Origin: Microstegium vimineum
Lineage: Eukaryota > Streptophyta > Magnoliopsida > Poales > Poaceae
NCBI GenBank assembly: GCA_022036555.1
Contig: CM039126.1
Span: forward strand, 14,417,263-14,481,262
Length of the DNA: 64,000 bases
Direction of reading: 5' to 3'
The translations under genes and the position numbers were made by a program. Shown here one piece after another: positions 23,296 to 35,400 of this stretch. How positions within the stretch are numbered: position 1 is the first letter of the stretch; every line of letters starts with the position of its first letter. The notes under the pieces are model-generated. The model made no database searches, had not been told where the DNA came from, and worked only from the letters and a program-made list of their open reading frames with translations.

Positions 23296-23776
23296 TGACA
23301 TGTGGGGACACCTTCTAAAAGAAGGTGGCATGTCCTAGGGGTCATAGGTGGGTCAACCAACCCCCCATGCACCCTTTAGGGTGACTATTACACTCACCGA
23401 TCTATGCATGCCTCCCTGCAACATCAGGAACATGTGCACTATCTCATCCATTCTATGATGGATTGATCTTATGGAGGAAGGTGAAAGGCACATAGATCGC
23501 TGACATTGTGCTGGAATGACCCCTACTCCACTACAAATAGAGGGTCACATCCCCTCTCCATTCATGATTCATTCAATTCACAAGTGAAGATTAGTGTAGT
23601 TCCAGTCTCTTAGTAGTGTAGTCTAGTGTAGGAATTAGAGCTGAGTCGAGCTTGCTCGGGGTTTTCAGAGTCGTCTTTCTAGAGAGTCTAGTATAGCTCT
23701 TGTATCTTTCCTTATTTAGTAAGACTTTGCTTATTTAATATATTATATTTACTTTACTCAATCTCTACTTTGTGCA
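23296..23776 (+). repeat. LTR-like block, possible solo LTR
   Basis: The block begins TGACATGTGG, with a hairpin (ACACCTTCT at 23308-23316 against AGAAGGTGG at 23320-23328), and ends TGTGCA. In between are a TATA-like ACAAATAGAGGG (near 23534) and a T-rich 3' part with CTTGTATCTTTCC, like U3-R-U5 of an LTR. I found neither a second copy within the contig nor a target duplication, so solo-LTR status is a guess. Counterpart in copy B: 55530-56010. Confidence 0.35.
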
Positions 23777-25188
23777 ATATGATACTAGTTATAGTATCGT
23801 TGTAAGGTCTAAGTATGGCTAGAAGGGGGATGAATAGCCTAATAAAATTTCTACAACAACACTTAACGAGATAATTAGTATAACAAAAGGCTAAAAGCGA
23901 GTTTTGCGCTAGCACTACCAAAAGATGCAAGCCACCTATCCACAAATCTAGTTACTAGCAAATAAAGTTCTATCACACAAAGAGAGCTAGGCAAAACTAG
24001 ATAAAAGATTAAGACTAGACAAGGCATGATAACTAAGGTACTCTACTTTGCAAGGATGTAAACAATCAATTGCAAAGAGTAGAGATAGGAGGGTTATACC
24101 AATGTGAAGAAAGATAACCAATGAAGAAATATACAAATGAAATCCTCGGCAAATAGATTGACACAATGATTTTTTTACCGAGGTTCACTTGCTTGTCGGC
24201 AAGCTAGTCCTCGTTGTAGCAATGCACCTACTTGGTGATTCACGCGCTAATAGGCATTACACGCCTAACCTTCAACCGGGTGCCGTTCAATCAACACAAG
24301 ATAGGGATCCACAAGCTACGAGCAATCCACTAAAGAAGCCTTTCGTGAATCTACCACGGGGAAGGCTCAAGAACCCCTCACAATCCATCGGTCGGAGTCG
24401 GAGACAATCACCTTCCTCCGCTCAAGATCCTTATCGCACCAAGCCATCTAGGAGTCGACAAACTCTAAGAATAACAAGAGCTTTCATGATTGCAATGATC
24501 ATGAAGTGCCACTAAGAGGCAATATGAGTAGCAAATGCACTTGGTTCACTCAATCTCTCATGAAATGATCAATCTAACATAGAGAGGAGTGGTGGAGGTT
24601 TGCTCAAGCTAGCACAAGTTTATGAGTGAAGAGAATGTGCAAGAGTTGCTGCAAGAGCCGGCCATAACACTTATATAGCCCCCCACAAAGGAGCTAGTCG
24701 TTACCTCCCAACTCAGTGTCCAAACCAACCTCTGGACACAAAACCATCGAACGTCTGGACCAATTCTCATGCTTCCGGATCCTTTGCCAAATTTGAAATA
24801 GCCATTAGCGCGCTCGTTTTCCACGTTCGGACACACCTCCGGACGCTACTGTCACTCAACCTCTATACCAAAACTCATAGCATCCAGAGCTACACAGTAA
24901 GGATCCAGAGAGCAAAAACATCCTAGGACACTATCTGAACAGAGGTGTCCGGACAAAAGTCTTGTGTCTGGACCTACATAGTAAGCTTCCAGAGAGCTCC
25001 AAAACCTCCAGACTATGTCCAGACCAAGCGTCCGGACCAATGTCCACGTGTTCGGACATGCCATGTCAGTATAGTGCAGCTAGGGTGTGCTTCCGGATGC
25101 AAATGAATTGGTCTGGACCCTATAAACCTTAGCGTTTGGAGCCTGTTTCTTCGTCCAAATGACTTGAAACTTCTTCCCAAGTTTCCAT
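23777..25188. repeat. Repeat-derived spacer with a CCGGA/TCTGGAC-rich tract
   Basis: There is no convincing coding sequence. About 24705-25160 is dense in variants of GTCCGGAC, TCTGGACC and CCTCCGGA, a pattern common in noncoding parts of grass LTR elements. Stretches near 23815-23850 (GAAGGGGGATGAATAGCC) also resemble dispersed grass repeats. Short open frames here are probably not genes. Counterpart in copy B: 56011-57422. Confidence 0.5.
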
Positions 25189-28100
25189 GTGCTAACACTA
25201 AGTGATGATCATCAACCGCAATATCCTAGAAGGCTAACCAAGACTCAGAAAAGAAGGATCCGACGGCAAAAGAAAGCTAAAAGGCAGCATCAGGAGTCAT
25301 CAGGTCGTGCCGCGAGCTTCTTCTTGCCTGTAGAATTTAGGGCACCGGTGGAGACCAAAGTTTCTTCTGACTTTGATGAGTCAAAGTTTGGAGAGCTGAC
25401 TGGTAGACTCATGCTTGGCTTTCAAGCAGTCTTTGGTAAGCCTAAGAGGCACATGCATTTGAAGGCAATGTATATCCAAGGATACATTAATGAGCGGCTG
25501 GTTGGAAGGATACTGATCGATGGTGGTGCTTCCATCAATCTGATGTTGTTCCACATTGTGTAGAAGTTGGGACTAGAATCCAAAGATCATCAAGACTGAC
25601 CTGATGCTTGGGGACTTTGGAGAAAGAACATCAGGGACTCGTGGAGTCCTACAAGTGGAGCTGACTATTGGTAGCAAGACCTTGTTGACTACTTTCTTCA
25701 TCATTGATGGAGAGAGTTCGTACAATCCGCTCTTAGGGAGGGATTGGATTCATGCCAACTATTGCATCCCATCTACCATGCACCAGTGTGTGGTACAGTG
25801 GCTGGACAATGATGAACTTGAGATAATTCCAGCTGATGACTCAATTTCCATAGAAATCGTTGACCCTGCTTATTGGATTTGGAAGATTACGCATGTGAGT
25901 GTTTTTCTAGAAGAAGGTTGCAAGAAGACTGCATTACTTTCAGCAGTGTAAGTGAACAACCGATCCAAGCAATCGGCTTTGAAAAAATAAAATGATGCAT
26001 ACATCAGTTGACGACGATGAGGGCAAAATGGGCAAGGGATTTACGTCGGTCGACGAGTTGGAAGCGGTTGACATTGGAGATGGTGATAAGCCGAGGCCGA
26101 CGTACATTAGTGCTAAGTTAGATCCCAAGTTTATAGAGAAATTGGTTGCTCTGTTAAAGAAGTACAAGGAATGTTTCGCTTGGGAGTACTATGAAATGTC
26201 TGGTCTTGACCGAAAGCTAGTCGAACATCGTCTGTCGATTAAATCTGGATATCGGTCGGTTAAGCAGCATCCTAGAAGAATTAAAGTTGAAGTTATGGCT
26301 GATGTGAAAACAGAAATCACTCGACTTTATGAAGCAACGTTTATTCGGCAATGCAGATATGCTGAATGGATTGCAAATGTGGTTCCTCTGTACAAGAAGA
26401 ATGGAAAAGTAAAAGTAAAAGTGTGTATTGACTCCAGGGACCTCAACAAAGCTACCCCAATGGATGGGTACCCAATGCCAGTGGCCGATATGCTAGTCGA
26501 TGCAGTAGCAGGCCACAGAGTGATCTGTTTTATGGATGGCAATGCTAGGTACAATCAGATCTTCATTGCAGAAGAAGACATCCACAAGACTGCTTTCAGA
26601 TGTCCTAGTGCACTGTGACTATATGAGTGGGTGGTCATGACATTTGGGTTGAAAAATGCCGGAGCAACTTATCAAAGAACCATGAATTATATTTTTCATA
26701 ACTTGATCGACAAAATCGTGGAAGTTTACATCGATGGCGTGGTTGTGAAGTCTAGAGAATACCGAGAACACCTCGAGGATCTTAGAGACACTTTGGAGTG
26801 TGCAAGGAAATATGGATTGAGGATGAATCCTCACAAGTGTGCATTTGGAGTATCAACTAGACAGTTCCTGGGCTTCATGGTACACGAGAGAGGGATCAAT
26901 ATTGGTCAGAAAAGTTTTGACACAATCAACAAGGTTGTACCATCAACTACGAAGACTGAGTTGCAATCTCTGATCAGCAAGATCAATTTCATTAGAAGGT
27001 TTATATCAAATCTGTCAACCAAGATTCTGTCGTTCTCAGTTTTGCTGAAGCTTAAAAGTGATGAAGAATTCAAGTGGGGTAACAAAACAACATAGGGCTT
27101 TCAAGGAGATTAAAGAATACTTGAAATCTCCACCAGTGTTGATTCCTCCTTAGAGAGGGAAGCCTTTTAGATTGTACGTAGCGGCCGATGACCATACGAT
27201 CAGGTCGGCTCTAATACAAGAATTTGAAGGAAAGGATAGGGTAGTGTTCTTCTTGAGCCGGAGACTACTGGATCCTGAAACAAGATATTCTCCCATCGAG
27301 AAGTTGTGCTTGTCCTTATACTTTCATGCACTAAGTTGCGAAATTACTTGCTGTCTTCCGAGTGCACGATGGTGTCAAAGTTTGATGTGATTAGCACATG
27401 TTGTCTATGCCTATTCTGAATGGGAGAATTGGCAAGTGGTTTCTTGCATTGTCAGAGTTTGACTTGATGTATGAATTGGTGAAGGCGGGCAAGGGTCAAG
27501 TGATAGCTGACTTCATTACTCATCATCATGAGAAGGAGATCAAGTTGGTAGATCTAACTCCTTGGGCGTTGTTCTTCGACGGATCCACCTGCAAGCAAGG
27601 GGGAGGCATTGGGATTGTCCTAATTTTGCATCGTGGGGCAAGCCTAGAGTATGCTTTCCCGATCAGGCTAACGCCTACTAATAATCAGGCCAAGTATGGA
27701 GTCCTTCTCAAAGGATTACGACTGCTGCGTGAGGTAAAGGCCGAGGCTGTTGAGATTTTTGGAGATTCTTAATTAGTAGTTAACCAATTGCTCAGCCTAT
27801 ATGAGTGCAAGGACGAAATACTAAGGAAGTATTATGAATACTGCCATGAACTACTTGATTATTTTTCCTCTGTCAGTATCAAGCATGTTCTTAGAGATCA
27901 GAATCAGTAGGCTAACAGATTGGCTCATAGCGCTTCTGGGTATCGGTAGATTGTAGATATTTTAGCTAATGAGTTTGTTGATGATGAGGATTGGAGAACT
28001 GGGATCATCAAGTACCTAAAAGAATCCATCACAACGAGTTTATAGGAAGCTGAGGTATAGAGCTACCAAGTTTGTCATTCTTGATGATCAGCTATATTAT

Positions 28101-29258
28101 AAAACAGTTGAGGGTGTGTTACTCAAGTGTCTTAATAAAGGCTTACTCAAGTGTCTTAATAAAGAAGAAGCCAAGTTGCTGATGGGAGAAATCCATGAAG
28201 GTGTTTGCAGTGCACATCAGTCTGCTCAAAAGGTGAAGTGGATGATCAAGAGGAAAGGTTACTTTTGGCCAACCATAATGGAAGATTATTTCAGACATTT
28301 CAGAGGTTGTCAGGAGTGCTAGAAATTTGGTAATATTCAGAAGTCCCCGACATCGGCTATGAACCCAATTAGTAAGCCGTGGTCATTCAGAGGATGGGGA
28401 ATAGATTTGATCGGCCAAGTGTTCCCGTCATCAAGTAAAGGACACAAGTTTGTATTGGTGACGATATATTATTTTACCAAGTGGGTCGAAGCTATTCCTC
28501 TAAAGGAGGCCTCGTCAGCCAATATAATGGAATTCATTAATGAGAACATCATTTATAGATTTAATATCCCTCAAACCATCACCACCTATCAAGGGACAAT
28601 GTTTACGTCTAAAGAGTTTGAGGACTTTGCTGCCGAGACAGGATTCAAGTAGATTAACTCATCTCCATATTATGCTCAGGCCAATGGACAAGTAGAAGCA
28701 TCCAATCAGATATTGATCAAGATGATTAAGAAAAAGATCCTGGAGTATCCTAGAAAGTGGCACCTGGTACTCATGGAGACTCTATGGTCTTATAGGATGA
28801 CTTGTCATGGGTCGACTAAATGCTCGCCTTACGAGCTAGTCTACAAAGATGAAGCTGTGCTGCCATGGGAGATGAGTGTTGGATCTCAGAGAATCATGCA
28901 GCAAGATAATCTAGGAGCAGATGATTATAAGAACCTTATGATGGATAATCTTAATGATCTAAGCCTAGATCGGTTGAGAGCCCTGGAGAATACTGAGGCT
29001 AACAAGCTTAGGGTCGCCAAGTACTATTATCAGAAAGTAAAGGAGAAAAGGTTCATTGAAGGTGATCTGGTTTGGAAAGTCATTTTGTCCAATGGAACTA
29101 AGGACAGTAAATACGGCAAATGGTCACCAAACTAAGAAGGACCTTACCGGATTACAAGGAGTCCTCCTGGTAATGATTACTTCTATGAAACTCTAGAGGG
29201 AGAAGAGTACTCTAGAGCACTTACGAAAGATATTTCAAGAAGTATTACCCTAGCATAT
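25189..29258 (+). pseudogene. Ty3/gypsy pol relic (protease, RT, RNase H, integrase), copy A
   Basis: Plus-strand blocks appear in gypsy order. Protease is marked by LIDGGASINLM and LLGRDWIHANY (25189-25951). Reverse transcriptase has CIDSRDLNKATPMDGYPMP, FMDGNARYNQI and MTFGLKNAGATYQR (25992-27095). RNase H has LFFDGSTCKQGGGIG (27398-27772), and the integrase zinc region spans 28116-28322. The integrase core has PWSFRGWGIDLIGQ and YYAQANGQVEASN (28359-29135). Stops include TAG 25561, TGA 26616, TAG 27093 and a TAG after GFK near 28650. YIDD reads YIDG (26736-26738) and the second integrase Asp reads Tyr (28587-28589). No matching LTR pair is found. Motifs suggest the Tat-type lineage, not certain. 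Confidence 0.9.
28119..28164 (+). repeat. 24-bp in-frame tandem duplication in gypsy integrase
   Basis: TTACTCAAGTGTCTTAAT starts at 28119 and 28143, so LLKCLNK is repeated with an 8-residue period. Copy B has the same duplication at 60351-60396. It is an old mutation of this relic, present before whatever made the two copies. Confidence 0.8.
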
Positions 29259-29346
29259 TGTAACACCCAAAGTTTTGCATATTTCTAAATAGATTAAAAG
29301 TAAATTTTGAATTGCATTTTATGTGGGCATTAAAACATAGGGAAAT
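29259..29346 (+). repeat. Start of long LTR (TGTAACACCC), cut by the gap
   Basis: TGTAACACCC follows directly after the gypsy pol end and runs into the N gap. The same 88 bases open the long LTR at 61490 in the right contig, where the sequence continues. Confidence 0.7.
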
Positions 29347-29446
29347 NNNNNNNNNNNNNNNNNNNNNNNNNNNNNNNNNNNNNNNNNNNNNNNNNNNNNN
29401 NNNNNNNNNNNNNNNNNNNNNNNNNNNNNNNNNNNNNNNNNNNNNN
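29347..29446. other. Assembly gap of exactly 100 N
   Basis: One hundred consecutive N, the conventional placeholder for a scaffold gap of unknown size. The left contig ends here inside sequence that is continuous at 61577 in the right contig. Confidence 0.99.
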
Positions 29447-32400
29447 GGGGGGTTAAGGGCCTCCTCCGGTGCGCGAGCCCAGTGGAAGCCGCGCGAGGTG
29501 AGCCTGCGCTCTTGGGATCCAGTACTGCTCGATTCGATCGGTTATGCCTGATGTGTGCCCTATTTGGGTTGGTGGGTTTGGAACTGTAGAGTACGCTGCT
29601 ATGCTTCCTGCGTGGGTGCGAAAACATTTGTTGGAATGCCGAGGTGATCAGATCATCGGGCAAAAGCTGATCGCATCTATGATCTATCGTTAACTGCGAT
29701 GCCTGCGCTGGTCGTCGTGCTAAGCGATGCTGGTGGGGTTGACGAGTTGTTCTTTGGAGATGAGGGTATCGCGAAGGTACGTGTGCTGAGTCATTCCGTT
29801 GACTGCTGTTTGCCTGTTAGCCAGCTTAACTATCTACTGTACAAGGTATTTGTATAACTTATTACACGGTTTGTTTGAGCATTTTAGGATTATGCGCGGG
29901 TTTCTATTGTTTGATTCGTTCGACATTGCTGCCTAGCCAGCTGGAGAAGCGGGGAGCAGAAGCTTAAAGGTAAAATACTTTGCATGCCATTGCATTCGCT
30001 TCCCGCGAGCAAGGGCTACTGTGCCAAGAGCTCGAGGTGCATTTTATATTTTAGACATAGCAAATCTGCATACTTAAACCATCAAAATTGATGTTTAATT
30101 TTTTGAGTTTAAACTTGACTGGATTTTTGGGTAATATACTCCTCCTCCCGTTTCAAATTATAAATTGCTTTGACTTTATTTGGTTACATCAATGTTGCTC
30201 TGTATCTAACATATATTTCTCTAAGATACATAGCAAAATGGACATCCCAAAAAAGCCCAAGCTATTTAAAATTTTGGGAACGGAGAGAGTATTTGATGAT
30301 TTGAATGCAAATTTTTAATACCTACTGAGATCCACATGGCAGTGGCGGAGCCAGGATTTCAAAGTTGGGTATTCCCCGTTCCAAAGCCGACACCAAACCA
30401 CATCAGCGTCTAGGGCTAGAGATTTGGGAACGGGGATTGAGGAATTGGTTTGCGCATCAATAACTCACTCATTTTTGCGTCAAAAATAACTCACTCATTC
30501 GCACAGTTAAAAGAGTCATTGAGTCAGATCGAGGTTATCGGGATAGGACGTGAGGGTGCTAGGGTAGGACGAAAGGGGTGGAGAGACCTCAGGGGCCAGT
30601 GGCCCGACCTTTTAAAAGTGGGGACTAGGGAGTTGGAGCTAGACTGATAAGTTATTTTTTGGGCCATTGTGGTCAGTGTGGGGTTTTCTAACTCATAAGA
30701 GCATGTGTCATGAGTCAGGTCTTGGATAAAATTACAAGAAAATGCACACAAGGGCCTTCCGAAAAAAGTAAAAAAAATTATAAGATTTGTGCTAACTTTT
30801 AGTTTTAAAAACTAGGTCTGAAAGAAATAAAGAAGTACTTCAACTTGATTTCCACTTTGATAAGTGTTGTGACGTGCATATTCAGATTTGTCTTGAAAGG
30901 AGATTTGAAGCAAGATATGATTTAAAATTTATATTTATGGGACAACGTTGATTAATAGGTAAAAAAATTTGGATACATGATAGCAAAAAATTAGCTACCT
31001 AAAGTTTTAGTTGGTGTATCCAAACACCCCCTAAGCACGAAAAAAAACCGACCCAAACACAAAAAATGATGGAAACATCACAGGATAAACTAAAAAAAAA
31101 AGAGGGAATTTTTTTTAGCTTTTTAATACCAAGTGTAGATAAAATATGCATACATATATACTCAAGGGTACAAGAAAAAGTTTGGTATTGGAATACCATT
31201 GATCCGCCTATGCACATGGTCACAGGGAGGATCTTAGCTTTAGTAGTACTTAGCTAACTTAATTTTCCGTACAGATGAAAGAAGGATGTCTTCCTTCTGG
31301 TTTGGATACATTTTCATGGTTTATCTGATAAACTAAAGCAGCAGATTGTTTAAGCAGTACAGCATATTGAAAGTCTGAATACCATGCATGTTTGTTTTCC
31401 CTTTGTCTTATCACTACTTTGTATATGCCAGATTGTTGCATCTGGGAGACAGGACTAGCAGAAAGAGCTAGAAAGTTTTTTCCTAGTAAGTCAAAAGATG
31501 TGTAAATTCTTTGCCAATATTTCCATCTTATTTATATCTTATAATGTGCTAAGGGCAATAATGTTGAAATTTTAATTTACCTCATGATATTTTTCAGGTC
31601 TATACAAAACCGTTTACTTTGCTGAAGGTGAATTTTGCACTAGCAGGTTGCTCACCCTTTCTGAGAATAGAAATTTGTGTTCTATTTTAAAGAAAAATGT
31701 AAGGATAATTACATATCATATCATTATTGAAGGACGAACAGTCCAATACTACCCTATATCCATGCTATGGAAGTTGGAACATCAACAGTGAAAATAGTAT
31801 ACATACCAACTACTGCAACTATTATACGGTATTTTTAAAATAAAATATGTGTCTATGCTGCAGCAAACTTATGGTGGTGAATGATTTACTGGAGAGCATT
31901 CATTTTGTTGCGTCTATTGAAGCAATGTATCTTGGTGTTCGACTGGCATTCATCCATCAATTGTCTATGACATAATATCGAATGCTGCTGGGAGCTCAAG
32001 GGTTAAATGGAGTTTCTTTATTATTTTGTGTTATGTCTAAAAAAAATAATACTGACATTTTGTTTAGTAAAATTTACTACACTGATTACAGGATATTTTG
32101 TGGAGTTAGTTCCAAAACTTCTGAGTGATGATCCTTTGTTTAAATTGATTTTCTAAACTCAGCAAGGAAAATGCAGTGAGTTCCTATTCCCTTTTCTGAT
32201 GAGAGTTGTAAGGGTTCCATTCTACTTTCCACATTCTTGGGTCCTCTTAATTATTTATAATTTCCATCCTGGTAGCGCAAAACCAGAAAAGAATAATCTC
32301 TATCCGCATGGCTAAATGCTTCTCTTTTTGAATCCTAATAGTTTCGCTTTTACAAATCATAGAGCCCATGTGATGGATATGGAAAAATCAGTAACATTTC

Positions 32401-35400
32401 CGCTGCCATTCTGGTGTTGCCTATCAAAAATTTTGATACATGGTATGCCTAAAGTTTTCTTTGCATGTTGATCCATTTGCTAGCCAGTGGCAAACACTGA
32501 CCTGATATCATAATGTTTCGAATCAAAGGCTTGAGATAATCCATCCACGTTTATTATCTGTCTTAGCATATCTAGAAAATTGGATCCTTTGCATGCTGCT
32601 TGTTTGTTTTTGGTTCATCCACTCTTCTTTGTACTTATTTGCAGGTTCCTCAGCAGTAACTGGAGATGGATCTGCCTCAACCCTAAAGGTGTGGAACAAC
32701 TTTTTGCATTTAAACCCTGCCAACAGTGCTCTTTTTTCAAATTGTCTTAGAATTTGAATTTCGTATTTCAGGGTTGGGAAGCATCATTTGGAGTCAATTT
32801 TGTAGATGCTGTCAGTAAAACAAATCTATGATGCAAGAAAATTTAAAGCTGATCACTTGTTATGGAATCTAAAGCAGCAAAGTGGATTGGCTTCATTGGT
32901 CTTGGAGCTATGGGCTTTGGAATGGCATCCCTTTTGCTGAAACAGGTTCTGTGTTGTTGCTTACGATGTAAGAATTCTTCTGACTTTCTTATCCTTCCCA
33001 ACTCCATAATCTGCCCTTTGTATTGTTGCAGTTAGGTAAAAGAACTTTTACACAGCCTTTTCCTTTCCAATTGCACATGCATTTTTTTAACATTTTTTTT
33101 GCATCCCAGAACTCTGACCAATCTCTTGATGTTTGCTGGATTCAATCACATATTATAGTGGGTTGGCTGTTACCCGTGTTATAAGTAACAATGAATGCAT
33201 TAGATTTAATCCCAAAGCGAAAGAAAGACCAATATCTTGAACTTGAATCAGTTTTTGTTTTTTGAGAAACTTGAATCAGTTTTTTTGTAGTAACTTTCTA
33301 TAAATTTATCTATGATCCTAGGGGTATTTCCTAGAACATCCTGTCTCCTTTTCCTTCTCTATTCTTCTTTGTTTTTGTGTATGTGTGTACATGCCCCTCA
33401 ACGAATAGCTTTTCTCCATTTCTGATTTAGGTCTACAAGCCTCAATGGCCAGGTTTGCTGATTAGGTGGGTCAACAAAAGATTCTCCCGAGGAAGTCGCA
33501 AAAGGTGACTTAAAAAATATTTCCATGCTGTCTACATTCTGTATCCAATAAAGTTTTTTGGATCATAACTTCATAATTTATTGGCTGGACATAGTAGCTA
33601 TGACCTGTTCGGCTGTTCTCATTTAAAACTGTAATAAATGTATCATTTAGTCTTTCAGGATAGATTATCTGTATCAATTTCCTTTTTCTGATCCACTTAA
33701 CCATGTAATTTCATTTCATGAGTATTCATGTACAACATAAGATCACCGATGTAAATGAGTGTTAGTACTGCTCCCTTTCCGTTCAGCTAGAAGAATGTTA
33801 TAGTTGTTTTTCTTGCAAAAAGGGTTTGAGCTAATTCGTTATTGCTTATTAGTGGCACATTGATGATGTACTAACAAGCAAGCTCATTGCAGATGTGGAA
33901 ATACTTATTATCATGGTTGCAAATGAGTCTCAAGCTGACAGTGTTCTTTTTGGAAATGCTGTGCTGTACCAGGGAATCTGTACAAGCTTACCCCTTATGT
34001 TTTGCTTTGCAGAAAATTCTTTCAACAAAGTTGGTTTACTGCTGATGAGATTTGATTCTAGTGATGTTTATGTTTTTTTTCAGTGTTATCTGCTGGAACA
34101 TCTGTCATCCTTTCTTCTACAGTTTCTCCTGGATTTGTGATTCACCTCAACAGAAGATTAGAAGGTAACAGCTCTTAGCATAATTTATTTTTCCCCCAAA
34201 AAGGTTCTAGATTGTCCAAATTGTTTGCAAGATCCATTTATTTATCTTGATGATTTATCTTCTAGGCACAACCCAAATTTATTTATGATGATTGGGTATT
34301 AAAAGAAACAAATTAAACATTTTTTGAGAAGAATGTAGTAATTTGGGTATTCTTTTTATCAAAAGATGTTAAAGTTATGGAAGCCACAACTTGTAGAAGC
34401 GTTGACTATGTGGCTAACTGTTTCTGTGATTTAAAAGTTTAGCATGTTGTTTTCTGCGATAAAAAAATTATTATCATTGACTATGCTTCCATACAGCTAA
34501 AATGCCGACAAATAAATGGTTTGATGCTCCGGTACTGGTGGTGTCAAAAGGGCGGCAGAGGGGACACTAACTGTATGATTACTAAACATAAATTTTTTAA
34601 ATATGGACATTGTTGCAACCCTAGTTGAAATAACTCTGTGCATTATCTTAACAGATAAAGACTTCAGGGACAGATGAAGCTCTGCATTCCACTGGTTTTC
34701 TGTTCTATCAGGTAATAAAGATGACTACCTGAACACCATCATATTTTAGTTTCAACACAAACATCCAAGAGTTTGTTCAGTGCTTATTAGTGTTACATAA
34801 CAGCGCTGAGTGAAAAGTTGTATGTAATCAAAGGAGGGTGTGGAGCTGCAAGGTGAAAAATACATCTTAATGTCTTATAGTTACTTGCTTTGGGTTCTTC
34901 TTAGCTTGCAGTTTTCTATCATCATTTGGTGGCTGTACGTGATATGCATTTAATATTAATGGTTACATTTTAGTATAAAATGTGTATCTATTTCTCATTC
35001 TTTCCAGTTCTGTTAAGATGGTCAACCAACTTCTTGCTGGGGTTCTTTATAGCCTCAGCAGCTGAGCCATGTCATTTGCTGCTCGACTAAATTTGAGAAC
35101 GAGAAGAGTCTTCGAAATTATACAACATGCAAAAGGTTATTCATGGTATATTTCTTTGATTGCCCTTCCCCATTTTGATCACGGTCACTTCTCATCATTC
35201 GGTATCTAAACCTATATTGCTTTTCATTATGTTGGTAGCAAACTCTGGTAGTTGGTGGGGGGTTTGGTGAGTTTTTTTGTATCCGGGCTGGTCCCCCAAT
35301 GGACCTGTTTTCCTATCTTAATGAAATGACATGCAGCTCTCCTGTGTTGTTCGAGAAAAAAAGAAATGCACACATGCAATTCAACAATTTTGCTAACTGC

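Larger units (their letters stand above)
29500..32688 (+). other. Domain segment: first HIBADH-like dehydrogenase
   Basis: The first exon ends LVVVLSDAGGVDELFFGDEG (29777 is the donor), matching the cofactor-domain region of beta-hydroxyacid dehydrogenases. Later exons give IVASGRQD, YKTVYFAEGEF and VVNDLLESIHFVASIEAMYL, the helix after the catalytic-lysine region. VYDIISNAAGSS and AVTGDGSAS follow. In AT1G18270 the N-terminal domain occupies this position. One exon between 29777 and 31274 is not recognised. Confidence 0.7.

Noticed and set aside
24189..24515. 108-residue plus-strand open frame as a gene
   Set aside because: It is Arg/Ser-rich with no recognisable domain and lies in repeat-derived spacer. 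Its perfect retention in copy B only reflects the contig overlap.
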